Shown: positions 44,537 through 53,461, counted from the stretch's first letter. The stretch: DNA of 64,000 nucleotides from Mesorhizobium sp. B4-1-3 (GCF_006439355.1 NZ_VFTG01000001.1:372001-436000); one strand, 5' to 3'. A program made the numbers and translations. The notes: a model not told the origin generated them from the sequence alone.

Positions 44537-44737
44537 CTACTGGTCGTCGTCATCGGAGGCCGGACGCCAGCTCGTCGGATCGACCTTCCTTTGCGTGTCG
44601 CTGTCGGTGTAGACCCACCAGCCGCCGTCGCGATACTGGCCGATGGACTCGTTGACGACGCCGTCGCCGTCCTTCCACAGGATGGTGACTTTCGAGCCGT
44701 CCTTCGGCGCGCTTTCTATCGGTTTACGCTCTGCCAT
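44537..44737 (-). CDS. small hypothetical protein, DUF551-like
   Basis: A 66-residue soluble protein. The opening PIESAPKDGSKVTILWKDGD and the later WWVYTDSDTQRKVDPTSWRPA resemble short DUF551-like proteins with an aromatic, Trp-rich beta fold. The resemblance is general. The ATG follows GGAGGGAG. It lies 48 bp upstream of the small membrane protein on the same strand, so the two may be co-expressed. Role unknown. Confidence 0.7.
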   Translation of the reverse strand: MAERKPIESAPKDGSKVTILWKDGDGVVNESIGQYRDGGWWVYTDSDTQRKVDPTSWRPASDDDDQ

Positions 44738-44805
44738 CTCACTCCCTCCACGAACCGGCCCCCCAATAGACCGGCTCCAACGTCCTTTCGACGCGCCGCC
44801 TTCCG

Positions 44806-45426
44806 TCAGCTATGCGCGAAGATGTCTTCCTCCGCCCAGCCCATCAGGTCGAGCTTGGCGCGCGTCGGCAGGAAACGGAAGCAGGCGTCCGCCTCCTTGG
44901 TGCGGTTTTCGCGCGCCAGGCGCGCCGCAAGAACCTCGCGTAGGCGGTGCAGGTAAAGCACGTCGGAGGCGGCATAGTCGAGCTGCTCGGGCGAGAGCGT
45001 TTCCGCCGCCCAGTCGGAGGATTGCTGCGCCTTGGACAGGCCGATGCCGAGCAATTCGTTGCAGAGATCCTTCAGCCCATGCCGGTCGGTATAGGTGCGG
45101 GTGAGCCGCGACGCGATCTTGGTGCAGAACACCGGCTCCGCCATCACGCCAAAGGCGTGGTAGAGCACGGCGATGTCGAAACGGCCGTAATGGAACAGCT
45201 TGGTGATCGCGCGGTTCCTGAGCAGGCTGACAAGGTTCGGCGCCTTCTTCTGGCCGGGTGCGATCTGGATGACGTCGGCGCTGCCGTCGCCGGGCGAGAT
45301 CTGCACCACGCAGAGCCGGTCGCGATGCGGGTTGAGCCCCAGCGTTTCCGTGTCGATGGCCACTGCCCCCACATTGTAGCGGGTGAGGTCCGGCAGATCG
45401 TTCTTATGGAAACGGATATCGGTCAT
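44806..45426 (-). CDS. rnd: ribonuclease D, short form
   Basis: A 206-residue 3'-5' exoribonuclease of the DEDDy family. Exo I is AIDTETLGL (Asp, Glu), Exo II lies around KLFHYGRFDIAVLYH, and Exo III is LDYAASDVLYLHRL with the Tyr and Asp. The HRDC domain of E. coli RNase D is absent, which is normal for this alphaproteobacterial group. Likely a role in tRNA 3' processing. Divergent repeats with 16-bp inverted ends lie directly upstream. Confidence 0.9.
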   Translation of the reverse strand: MTDIRFHKNDLPDLTRYNVGAVAIDTETLGLNPHRDRLCVVQISPGDGSADVIQIAPGQKKAPNLVSLLRNRAITKLFHYGRFDIAVLYHAFGVMAEPVFCTKIASRLTRTYTDRHGLKDLCNELLGIGLSKAQQSSDWAAETLSPEQLDYAASDVLYLHRLREVLAARLARENRTKEADACFRFLPTRAKLDLMGWAEEDIFAHS

Positions 45427-45430
45427 TCTC

Positions 45431-45529
45431 TTCTCCGGATCGCGGCCGCAATGCCGCGCATCGCTTGGGATGCGCCAGTAGACGGCGGCGCGTTGCGCTG
45501 GTCATCCGTCCTCGCCGCGATCCGGAGAA
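45431..45529. repeat. 99-bp element with perfect 16-bp inverted ends
   Basis: TTCTCCGGATCGCGGC (45431-45446) and its exact complement GCCGCGATCCGGAGAA (45514-45529) bracket 67 bp. The inner sequence holds GCGCATC-GCTTGG-GATGCGC. It lies between the dipeptidase stop and the rnd start. No target-site duplication is visible, so a MITE origin is not established. It may form a large hairpin in the rnd leader or dipeptidase trailer. Confidence 0.7.
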
Positions 45530-45573
45530 AAATCAACAGAAAGTTGAATCTCACGTCTTGCGTGATTTTCGCC

Positions 45574-46959
45574 TCAGCGGGTCAGCGCGTCGAGGATCCT
45601 CGCCCAGGACCGCTGCCCCTTGTGAAAGGAGGTCAACTCGTATTTCTCGTTCGGCGAATGAATGCGGTCGTCGTCGAGGCCGAAGCCGACCAGCAGCGAT
45701 TCCATGCCGAGATAGGTCTGGAAGTCGCCGACCACGGGGATCGAGCCGCCGCTACCGATGGTCAGCGCCTGCTTTTCCCATTCGTCGGACAGCGCGTCCT
45801 TGGCCTTCGCCAGAAACGGCGAGTCGTAGGAAAGCTGGATCGCCGGCGACCCGCCATGCGGATGGAATTCGACCGAGCAGTCGCCGGGAATGCGCTCGCG
45901 CACGAAAGCCTGGAAGGCGGCGCGGATCTTCTTCGGGTCCTGCTTGTGGACAAGCCGGAATGACACTTTCGCCGACGCTTCGGCCGCGATCACCGTCTTG
46001 AAGCCTTTGCCGGTGTAGCCGCCGATGATGCCGTTGAACTCGGCCGTTGGCCTTGCCCAGGTCATTTCAAGCACCGAGCGACCTTTCTCGCCGGCCGGAA
46101 TGGAGAGGCCGACCGGTCCGAGGAAGGTTTCGGCCGTCTCGCCCAGCCCTTCCCAGGACTTGAGCACTTGGCTAGGCGTCTCCTCAACGCCGTCATAGAA
46201 GCCCGGAATGGTGACGCGGCCATTCTCGTCATGTACGTCGGCGAGGATCTTGGCCAGGATGCGGATCGGATTGGCGGCCGGGCCGCCATAGAGGCCCGAA
46301 TGCAGGTCGCGGCTGGCCGCCTTGACCGTAACCTCCTCGCCGACCATGCCGCGCAGCGACACGCAGATCGACGGCGTCTCGCGGTTCCACATGCTGGTAT
46401 CGCAGACCAGCGCGAAATCCGCCCTCAGCTCGGCGGCGTTGGCCTCCAGGAACGGCTTCAGCGACGGCGAGCCGGATTCCTCCTCGCCCTCGAACAGGAT
46501 GGTGACGCGGCAGGGCAGATTGCCATGCACCTGCTTCCAGGCGCGGCATGCCTCGACGAAGGTCATCAGCTGCCCCTTGTCGTCGGCCGAGCCGCGCCCG
46601 GTGATCACCTTGCGGCCAGGCTCGATCTCCTTGATCGACGGCGCGAACGGATCGGCTTCCCACAATTCGATCGGATCGACCGGCTGCACGTCGTAATGGC
46701 CATAGAACAAGACGTGCGGCGCGCCCGCCGGTCCCTCGTGATGCGCCACCACCATCGGATGTCCGGGCGTGTCGCGCACGCTCGCGTCGAAGCCGATCAG
46801 CTTGAGCTCGGCGACCAGCCACTCCGCCCCCTTGCGGCAGTCGGCGGCAAAGGCCGGATCGGTGGAGATCGACTTGATGCCGAGCAGGCCGAACAGCCGC
46901 TCGAGGCTCTGGTCGAGATTCTGGTCGAGACGTTCGAGAACGGGGGAGATTCTGGACAT
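45574..46959 (-). CDS. M20 family dipeptidase
   Basis: A 461-residue zinc peptidase of the ArgE/DapE/carnosinase-like group. Metal ligands appear in VLFYGHYDVQPVD (His, Asp) and GRGSADDKGQ (Asp), and FEGEEESGSPS contains the catalytic and metal Glu. A dimerisation lid lies at about 205-360. It is cytoplasmic and cleaves dipeptides or a related amide. Substrate unknown. A candidate small RNA with its own terminator ends about 90 bp upstream on the same strand. Confidence 0.92.
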   Translation of the reverse strand: MSRISPVLERLDQNLDQSLERLFGLLGIKSISTDPAFAADCRKGAEWLVAELKLIGFDASVRDTPGHPMVVAHHEGPAGAPHVLFYGHYDVQPVDPIELWEADPFAPSIKEIEPGRKVITGRGSADDKGQLMTFVEACRAWKQVHGNLPCRVTILFEGEEESGSPSLKPFLEANAAELRADFALVCDTSMWNRETPSICVSLRGMVGEEVTVKAASRDLHSGLYGGPAANPIRILAKILADVHDENGRVTIPGFYDGVEETPSQVLKSWEGLGETAETFLGPVGLSIPAGEKGRSVLEMTWARPTAEFNGIIGGYTGKGFKTVIAAEASAKVSFRLVHKQDPKKIRAAFQAFVRERIPGDCSVEFHPHGGSPAIQLSYDSPFLAKAKDALSDEWEKQALTIGSGGSIPVVGDFQTYLGMESLLVGFGLDDDRIHSPNEKYELTSFHKGQRSWARILDALTR

Positions 46960-47049
46960 GAGCGGGCCTTTCGATCTTTGCGCCGACCCTAAAGGTCCGG
47001 ACCGGAAACGAAAAGCCGCGATTGTTGGACCAACGCCAGCATCGCTGTC

Positions 47050-47205
47050 GCCAAATAAAAGAAGACCGCCGTGGTGGAGGGGGAACCACGGCGGTCTCTA
47101 CTCGAAACGTTGCGGCAGCCCGGAGAGGGGGGATAGGCTGCCGCAGTTTGCCCGGGATAGGCGGGGGACGGGCCTTACTCCGGACTTCGGCGAAAACTGC
47201 CGATG
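47050..47205 (-). ncRNA. candidate trans-acting small RNA with three C-rich loops
   Basis: Minus-strand RNA between divergent polA and the dipeptidase gene. Hairpin 1 pairs 47150-47154 with 47169-47173, loop UCCCCCGCCUAUCC. Hairpin 2 has a perfect 10-bp stem (47111-47120/47136-47145), loop UAUCCCCCCUCUCCG. Hairpin 3 has a perfect 13-bp stem (47063-47075/47085-47097), loop UCCCCCUCC, followed by UCUUUUAUUU: an intrinsic terminator. The layout resembles the alpha-r14/NfeR1 group, whose loops carry anti-Shine-Dalgarno motifs. The 5' end is estimated from CTTGAA at 47235-47240; the -10 is weak. Confidence 0.68.
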
Positions 47206-47383
47206 ACGTGTATTTGGGTCTGTGAACATGGCGATTCAAGGGCACTAAAATTACACTTTTGTAACATGCCCGTGAGCGGCAAATTTCCGGCCGGACAGGA
47301 TCTGTCAGGGGTGTTGCCCGAACCGGCGGGTTCCACAGCCTTTGGCATGGACCGCGAAGCCCGGCCGCGCTATCCCTGCCGGC

Positions 47384-50347
47384 ATGAAAAAAGGCGATCA
47401 CCTCTTCCTCGTCGACGGCTCCGGCTACATTTTCCGCGCCTATCACGCGCTGCCGCCGCTCAACCGCAAATCCGACGGCCTGCCGACCAGCGCCGTGCTC
47501 GGCTTCTGCAACATGGTGTGGAAGCTGATGCAGGATGCCCGCAACACCGATGTCGGCGTGGTGCCGACGCATTTCGCCGTCATCTTCGATTATTCGTCGA
47601 AAACCTTCCGCAGTGATCTTTACCCCGAATACAAGGCCAACCGCTCTGCGCCGCCGGAGGACCTGATCCCGCAATTCGGCCTGATCCGCCAGGCGACCGC
47701 GGCCTTCAATGTCCCTTGCATAGAGACGGAGGGTTTTGAAGCCGACGACATCATCGCCACTTATTGCCGGCTGGCTTGCGAAGCCGGCGCCGATACCACC
47801 ATCATCTCTTCCGACAAGGATCTGATGCAACTGGTCGGTCCGACCGTCGGCATGTACGACCCGATGAAGGATCGCCAGATCGGCATTCCCGAGGTGATCG
47901 AGAAATGGGGCGTGCCGCCGGAAAAGATGATCGACCTGCAGGCGCTCACCGGCGACTCGGTCGACAACGTGCCGGGCGTGCCGGGCATCGGCCCGAAGAC
48001 CGCGGCGCAATTGCTCGAACAGTTCGGCGACCTCGACGGGCTGCTGGCGCGCGCTTCCGAGATCAAGCAGGAGAAACGGCGCGAGACCATCATCGCCAAT
48101 GCCGACAAGGCGCGCATCTCGCGCCAACTGGTGACGCTCAAGAATGACGTGCCGCTGAAGGAAGGCCTGGATGACCTTGTCCTGCATGCGCCGGACGGCC
48201 CGAAGCTGATCGGCTTCCTGAAGACGATGGAGTTCACCACGCTGACCCGTCGCGTCGCCGAAGCGACCGGAACGGACATTGGCGACGTCCAGGCCACCGC
48301 CGTGACCATCGAGCGCGCCGATACCGCGCATGGTCCCGATGTCGGCGCGGGCGCGCCGCCGGCGCCACGACCGGCCGCCGCGCGGAACGGCGCCGCAAAG
48401 CCGGCTGCGCCGGTCAGGGGCGAGGACGCGCCGCCGCAAGGCGATACCCCATCGCTCCTCTCGGCGCTCCGGCTGGAACAGGCGTCGGCGCGCAAGATCG
48501 ACCCTTCGGCCTATGCGCCCATCCGCGATATGGCCGCGCTCGAGGCGTGGATAGCCGAAGCCCGCGACGCCGGCATCCTTGCTTTCGACGCCGAGACCAC
48601 CTCGTCCGACCCGATGCAGGCCGATCTCATCGGCCTGTCCATGGCACTCGCGCCGGGCCGCGCCGTCTACGTGCCGCTCGCCCACAAGAGCGGCAACGGC
48701 GACCTGCTTGGCGGCGGCCTTGTGGAGAACCAGATCCCGGTCCGCAAGGCGCTGGCGCTGCTGAAGCCGCTGCTTGAGGACCGATCGGTCCTTAAGATCG
48801 TGCAGGACATGAAATACGATATCGTCGTGATGAGCCGGCACGGTATCGAGGTCGCTCCGTTCGACGACACGATGCTGATCTCCTACGTGCTCGATGCAGG
48901 CACCTCAGGCGGGCACGACCTCGCCTCGCTGTCGGAGAAGTGGCTCGGCCACGCGCCGGCGACGAAAAAGGAACTTGCCGGATCGGGCAAGAGCGCCATC
49001 GGCTTCGACCAGGTCGATATCGAGCGTGCGACCGCTTATGCCGGCGAACAGGCCGACCTGGCGCTGCGGCTTTGGCAGGTGCTGAAGCCGAGGCTGGCCG
49101 CGAAGGGCCTGGTTTCCGTGTATGAACGGCTGGAACGGCCGCTGGTGCCGGTGCTGGCCCGCATGGAGCAGCGCGGCATCTCCGTCGACCGCCAGATCCT
49201 GTCGAGGCTGTCCGGCGAATTGGCGCAGGGCGCCGCCCGCGTGGAGGAAGAGATCTACGGGATCGTCGGCGAGCGCATCAACATCGGCTCGCCGAAGCAG
49301 CTCGGCGACATCCTGTTCGGCAAGATGGGCCTGCCGGGCGGCTCGAAGACCAAGACCGGCCAGTGGTCAACCACGGCGCAGCTTCTGGAAGACCTTGCCG
49401 CCGAGGGCCATGAGCTGCCGCGCAAGATCGTCGACTGGCGCCAGCTCACCAAACTGAAATCGACCTATACCGACGCGCTGCCCGGCTTCATCAACCCCGG
49501 CACCAACCGTGTCCACACCTCCTACGCGCTGGCGGCGACGACGACCGGGCGGCTGTCGTCTTCCGATCCCAATCTGCAGAACATACCGGTGCGCACGGCC
49601 GAAGGGCGCAAGATCAGGACCGCCTTTATCGCCGAAAAGGGCCACAAGCTGATCTCAGCCGACTACAGCCAGATCGAGTTGCGGGTGCTCGCCCACGTCG
49701 CCGAGATCCCGCAGCTCAAGCAGGCCTTCGCCGACGGCGCCGACATTCACGCCATCACTGCGTCGGAAATGTTCAACGTGCCGGTCGAGGGCATGCCTTC
49801 GGAAGTACGCCGGCGCGCCAAGGCTATCAATTTCGGCATCATCTACGGCATCTCGGCCTTCGGCCTTGCCAACCAGCTATCGATCCCGCGCGACGAGGCG
49901 AGCGCCTATATCAAGCGCTATTTCGAACGCTTCCCAGGCATCCGCGACTATATCGAGGAAACCAAGGCCTATGCGCGGGAGAACGGCTTCGTCGAAACCA
50001 TCTTCGGCCGCCGCATTCACTATCCGGAGATAAGGTCGTCCAATCCTTCGATCCGCGCCTTCAATGAGCGCGCCTCGATCAACGCCAGGCTCCAGGGCAC
50101 CGCCGCCGACATCATCCGCCGCGCCATGGTGCATGTGGAGGAGGCGCTGGAGAAGGCGAAGTTGTCAGCCCGCATGCTGTTGCAGGTGCATGACGAGCTG
50201 ATCTTCGAAACGGTGGAAGCGGAGGTCGAGGCGACGATCCCCGTGGTGCGCAAGGTGATGGAGAACGCGCCGATGCCGGCCGTCTCGATGTCGGTGCCGC
50301 TGCATGTCGACGCCCGCGCCGCCAATAACTGGGACGAGGCGCATTAG
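47384..50347 (+). CDS. polA: DNA polymerase I
   Basis: A 987-residue repair and Okazaki-processing polymerase. Domains: 5'-3' exonuclease (about 1-300; FLVDGSGYIFRAYHAL, GDSVDNVPGVPGIGPKTAAQLL), a Pro/Ala-rich linker (about 320-370), an intact-looking 3'-5' exonuclease (about 385-570; AFDAETTSSDP, YAGEQADLAL), and polymerase A (about 600-987; SADYSQIELRVLAH, RRRAKAINFGIIYGISAFGLA, LLQVHDELIFE). ATG 47384 gives the standard start; one at 47342 would add 14 atypical residues. It is preceded by about 180 bp without other features beyond the small RNA region. Confidence 0.97.
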   Translation: MKKGDHLFLVDGSGYIFRAYHALPPLNRKSDGLPTSAVLGFCNMVWKLMQDARNTDVGVVPTHFAVIFDYSSKTFRSDLYPEYKANRSAPPEDLIPQFGLIRQATAAFNVPCIETEGFEADDIIATYCRLACEAGADTTIISSDKDLMQLVGPTVGMYDPMKDRQIGIPEVIEKWGVPPEKMIDLQALTGDSVDNVPGVPGIGPKTAAQLLEQFGDLDGLLARASEIKQEKRRETIIANADKARISRQLVTLKNDVPLKEGLDDLVLHAPDGPKLIGFLKTMEFTTLTRRVAEATGTDIGDVQATAVTIERADTAHGPDVGAGAPPAPRPAAARNGAAKPAAPVRGEDAPPQGDTPSLLSALRLEQASARKIDPSAYAPIRDMAALEAWIAEARDAGILAFDAETTSSDPMQADLIGLSMALAPGRAVYVPLAHKSGNGDLLGGGLVENQIPVRKALALLKPLLEDRSVLKIVQDMKYDIVVMSRHGIEVAPFDDTMLISYVLDAGTSGGHDLASLSEKWLGHAPATKKELAGSGKSAIGFDQVDIERATAYAGEQADLALRLWQVLKPRLAAKGLVSVYERLERPLVPVLARMEQRGISVDRQILSRLSGELAQGAARVEEEIYGIVGERINIGSPKQLGDILFGKMGLPGGSKTKTGQWSTTAQLLEDLAAEGHELPRKIVDWRQLTKLKSTYTDALPGFINPGTNRVHTSYALAATTTGRLSSSDPNLQNIPVRTAEGRKIRTAFIAEKGHKLISADYSQIELRVLAHVAEIPQLKQAFADGADIHAITASEMFNVPVEGMPSEVRRRAKAINFGIIYGISAFGLANQLSIPRDEASAYIKRYFERFPGIRDYIEETKAYARENGFVETIFGRRIHYPEIRSSNPSIRAFNERASINARLQGTAADIIRRAMVHVEEALEKAKLSARMLLQVHDELIFETVEAEVEATIPVVRKVMENAPMPAVSMSVPLHVDARAANNWDEAH

Positions 50348-50373
50348 GCGCTACCCCACGCTGTAAGAGCGTC

Positions 50374-50504
50374 GAGATTCAGGTCAGGTCGAGTCGAAAA
50401 TGGTGGATCCCGAGAACCGGAGCGGAGCGTACTTAAAGTACGTGAGCACCGGAAGCGCAGGAAGCCGCCATTTGCAGGCCGGCCTCACCTGAATATCGGC
50501 GTTC
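50374..50504. repeat. 130-bp dispersed repeat, copy B
   Basis: Second copy of the element at 30011-30140. It starts GAGATTCAGGTCAGG, has the central palindrome GCGTACTTAAAGTACGTG, and ends CACCTGAATATCGGCGTTC. It fills the convergent gap between polA and zur and may serve as their shared 3' structure. Confidence 0.88.
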
Positions 50505-50909
50505 TTACGCCGCTTCAGCCCGGCACTTTGCGCACACGCCGCGAAACTCGATCACCGCCTTCTTGGCCGCGAATCCCGTCGAGCGCACCCATTCGTCCAG
50601 CCGGTGGTCGACATCATGGTCCGACATCTCTGCGACCTGGCCGCAATTGTCGCAAATGGCGAAGGCCGTCATCGAATGGCTATGGTCGTGCGGCTCGGCG
50701 CAGGCGACGAAGGAATTGAGGCTTTCGAGCCGATGCACGAAGCCGGACTTCACCAGCGTATCGAGCGCCCGGTAGACCTGCAGCGGCGCGCGGAAGCCGC
50801 GCTCGCGCAGCTGGTCGAGCAGCGTATAGGCGCTGAGCGGTCCGCTTGACGCCTCGAGCTTCTCGAGCACGCAGAGCTGGTTCTTGGTCAGCGCATCTCT
50901 TGCCGTCAT
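50505..50909 (-). CDS. zur: Fur family regulator, probably Zur
   Basis: A 134-residue metal-dependent repressor. The N-terminal winged HTH (LTKNQLCVLEKLEASSGPLSAYTLLDQLRERGFRAPLQVYRALDTLV) and FVACAEPHDHSHS (metal site) are followed by structural zinc Cys pairs CDNCGQ and CAKC. The truncated N-terminus and APLQVYRALDTL favour Zur over Fur, Irr or Mur. It would repress zinc uptake genes when zinc is plentiful. The znuABC genes are not in the window and no Zur box was recognised nearby. Confidence 0.82.
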   Translation of the reverse strand: MTARDALTKNQLCVLEKLEASSGPLSAYTLLDQLRERGFRAPLQVYRALDTLVKSGFVHRLESLNSFVACAEPHDHSHSMTAFAICDNCGQVAEMSDHDVDHRLDEWVRSTGFAAKKAVIEFRGVCAKCRAEAA

Positions 50910-51058
50910 CTTGTTCGCCCAATCGACATCCGCACGCGATCTCGCATGCGCACGACATCAATTTCCCTGAGATAGCGACGAACGAATGATTTTGCCACCG
51001 TTTCCGCAGCGCCTCCCTTCAGGCACGGGGCGGACGGAAATGGCTCAACGGCCAATCG

Positions 51059-52105
51059 CTACTTGCGCGGCGGTCCCTTGCGTTCCGCCGAAGCCGCCCA
51101 GAGGTTGATGTCGGACTCGCGCGCGTAAGTGTCGATCTCGGCGAGCTCGGCATCGGAGAACTCGAGCGCCTTGAGCGCGCCGACGCAGTCCTCGACCTGT
51201 TCCGGCCGACTGGCGCCGATCAGCGCCGTGGTCACCCTGCCCTTGCGCAGCACCCAGGCCAGCGCCATCTGCGCCAGCGTCTGGCCGCGCCGGCCGGCGA
51301 TGGCGTTGAGCGCCCGGATGTTGGCGATTGACTGGTCGTTGATGAAAGCCGGGCGCAGCGACTTGCCCTGGCTGGCGCGGCTGCCTTCGGGGATGCCGCC
51401 GAGATATTTGTCGGTCAGCATGCCCTGCGCCAGCGGCGAGAACACGATCGAGCCGATGCCCAGCCCTTCCAGCGCGTCGAGCAGTCCGTCCTCCTCGACC
51501 CAGCGGTTGAGCATCGAATAACTTGGCTGGTGGATCAGGCAGGGCGTGCCGAGTCGCCTCAATATATCAGCCGCTTCCCGCGTGCGCTGCGAATTGTAGG
51601 ACGAGATGCCGGCATAGAGCGCCTTGCCCGAGCGCACCGCATGGTCGAGCGCGCCCATGGTTTCCTCGAGCGGCGTCTCCGGATCAAAACGGTGCGAATA
51701 GAAGATATCGACATAGTCGAGCCCCAAGCGCTTGAGGCTCTGGTCGAGGCTCGCCAGCACGTATTTGCGGCTGCCCCATTCGCCATATGGGCCGGCCCAC
51801 ATCTCATAACCGGCCTTGGTCGAGATGATCAGCTCGTCGCGATAGGCGGCGAAATCGGTGCGCAGGATCTCGCCGAACGCGGTTTCCGCCGAGCCCGGCG
51901 GCGGGCCGTAATTGTTGGCGAGGTCGAAATGCGTGATGCCGAGGTCGAAGGCCTTGCGCACGATCGCCTGCTTGGTTCGGTGTGGCGTGTCGTTGCCGAA
52001 ATTGTGCCATAGCCCGAGCGAGATCGCCGGCAGCTTCAGGCCGGAGCGCCCGCAGCGGTTATAGATCATTGTCTCGTAGCGGTTCTCGGCGGCGACATAG
52101 GGCAT
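51059..52105 (-). CDS. aldo/keto reductase, L-glyceraldehyde 3-phosphate reductase type
   Basis: A 348-residue NADPH-dependent reductase. The catalytic tetrad is in THFDLANNYGPPPGSAE (Asp, Tyr), IISTKAGYEMW (Lys) and DIFYSHRFDP (His). MIYNRCGRSGLKLPAISLGLW and WAGPYGEWGSRKYVLASLDQSLKRLGLDYVDIFYSHR match the YghZ/GprA subgroup that reduces L-glyceraldehyde 3-phosphate and methylglyoxal. It lies 213 bp downstream of the sugar operon on the same strand, separated by repeats. Whether it belongs to that regulon is unknown. Confidence 0.88.
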   Translation of the reverse strand: MPYVAAENRYETMIYNRCGRSGLKLPAISLGLWHNFGNDTPHRTKQAIVRKAFDLGITHFDLANNYGPPPGSAETAFGEILRTDFAAYRDELIISTKAGYEMWAGPYGEWGSRKYVLASLDQSLKRLGLDYVDIFYSHRFDPETPLEETMGALDHAVRSGKALYAGISSYNSQRTREAADILRRLGTPCLIHQPSYSMLNRWVEEDGLLDALEGLGIGSIVFSPLAQGMLTDKYLGGIPEGSRASQGKSLRPAFINDQSIANIRALNAIAGRRGQTLAQMALAWVLRKGRVTTALIGASRPEQVEDCVGALKALEFSDAELAEIDTYARESDINLWAASAERKGPPRK

Positions 52106-52180
52106 GGGAATCCTCTGGATCGAACAGCGCGGCGATCGCCGCAAACCTGAGTTGAATCGATGCTTGCCCCTAATCTTTTA

Positions 52181-52320
52181 CCCTCTCCTCGCTGAAACGG
52201 GGAGAGGGGGTTGCCACCTAAGCGCGTCGCGATCTTTCAGATCGCTCCCTGCGCTTTGGGCTTTTGATCTGCGCATGTCTTTGCCCCGAAACCGGTTCCC
52301 ACTTTCGGGAGACATGCTTT
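52181..52320. repeat. hairpin plus dispersed CATG palindrome
   Basis: CCCTCTCC (52181-52188) pairs with GGAGAGGG (52201-52208). Then comes a full CATG palindrome at 52273-52320, with arms GCATGTCT and AGACATGC around CCCCGAAACCGGTTCCC and ACTTTCGGG. The pair lies between the Gfo/Idh stop codon and the aldo/keto reductase start, and probably ends the sugar operon transcript, though no T run is seen. Confidence 0.75.
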
Positions 52321-53461
52321 AGTTTCTCTTGGCCAGCAGCGCCTTCGCGTCCTTGACGCCGAGTGCGGCCGGCCGTTCGCAGCTCGTCTGCATGGCGACA
52401 TATTTGCCGCTTTCGCCGGAACGCAGGATGCCGGTCATCACATCGACGGCGTGCAGCGCCAATTCCATCGAGCAGCGGTGCGGCCGCCCTTCGGCGATCG
52501 CGATCGCCATGTCGGCCAGGCCGGCGGTGCGATAGTTCGCCATCATGCCCTGGCCGTGCATCTCGTTCGGCACGCCGAACGGATGGTTCCATTTCGGCAG
52601 CTTCTTCACCGGCTTGGTGGCATTGGTGAAGCGCACCTCGCCGCCGAAGAAGTTCGGATCCGGCACGAAGACCGTGCCCAATTCGCCATAGAGCTCCATC
52701 GGCGCGTGACCATGGCTCCAGACGTCCCAGGAGGTGTTAAGCGTGATCACCGCGCCATTGGCGAATTCCAGCAGCGCATGGATCGTGGTCGGCGTGTTGA
52801 CCGGGATCTTCTGGCCCGCGCGCGGCTTCGACGAGATCGTCCGCTCCTTGGCCGGCGTCGTCGCGAAGGCCGCCACCTGTTTTACCGGTCCGATCAGCTG
52901 GATCAGGTTGGTGACATAATACGGTCCGATATCGAGCACCGGACCGGCGCCCGGCTGGAAGAAGAAATCCGGATTGGGGTGCCAGTGCTCCATGCCATGG
53001 CCCATCACATGGCAGGTGCCGCTGGTGATCGCGCCGAGCTTGCCGCTGTCGATGAGATCGCGCACCAGCTGGTGCGCGCCGCCGAGGAACGTGTCCGGCG
53101 CCGAACCGATGCGCAGGCCCTTCTTCTCGGCCCGCTTCTTCAGGTCCAGTCCTTCCTCGATCGACAGCACGAACGGCTTTTCCGAATAGACATGCTTGCC
53201 GGCGTCGAGCACCGCCTTCGACACTTCATAGTGCACCGCCGGGATCGTCAGGTTGACGATGATATCGATCTCTTCGTCCCTGAGCAGGTCGTTGACCGTC
53301 TCGGCGCGCAGCTTGAACTCCTTCGCCCGCGCCTTCGCGGCCTCCATGTTGATGTCCGCGCAGGCGCGCATCTTGATGCCGCGAAACAGCGGCGCCAGCG
53401 AGAAATATGCCTTCGAGATGTTGCCGCAGCCGATGACGCCGACGCCAAGCTTCTTTGCCAT
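52319..53461 (-). CDS. Gfo/Idh/MocA family oxidoreductase
   Basis: A 380-residue NAD(P)-dependent sugar dehydrogenase, last gene of the LacI-controlled operon. The N-terminal Rossmann fold begins VGVIGCGNISKAYF; EKPF carries the conserved Lys of the family. The C-terminal half has HGMEHWHPNPDFFFQPGAGPVLDIGPYYVTNL, with Asp and nearby Tyr in the usual active-site place (DIGPYY). Family members oxidise or reduce a sugar hydroxyl, often at C3. It is 6 bp from the isomerase gene, so joint action on the imported sugar is likely. Confidence 0.92.
   Translation of the reverse strand: MAKKLGVGVIGCGNISKAYFSLAPLFRGIKMRACADINMEAAKARAKEFKLRAETVNDLLRDEEIDIIVNLTIPAVHYEVSKAVLDAGKHVYSEKPFVLSIEEGLDLKKRAEKKGLRIGSAPDTFLGGAHQLVRDLIDSGKLGAITSGTCHVMGHGMEHWHPNPDFFFQPGAGPVLDIGPYYVTNLIQLIGPVKQVAAFATTPAKERTISSKPRAGQKIPVNTPTTIHALLEFANGAVITLNTSWDVWSHGHAPMELYGELGTVFVPDPNFFGGEVRFTNATKPVKKLPKWNHPFGVPNEMHGQGMMANYRTAGLADMAIAIAEGRPHRCSMELALHAVDVMTGILRSGESGKYVAMQTSCERPAALGVKDAKALLAKRN

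Noticed and set aside
45431..45529. MITE with target-site duplication
   Set aside because: The inverted ends are clear, but the bases just outside do not form a convincing direct repeat, so only the repeat itself is reported.
46229..48841. Open frame of 870 codons across the dipeptidase, the small RNA and polA
   Set aside because: It reads through two well-supported genes and a terminator-like hairpin, and its product has no known motif beyond out-of-frame dipeptidase sequence.
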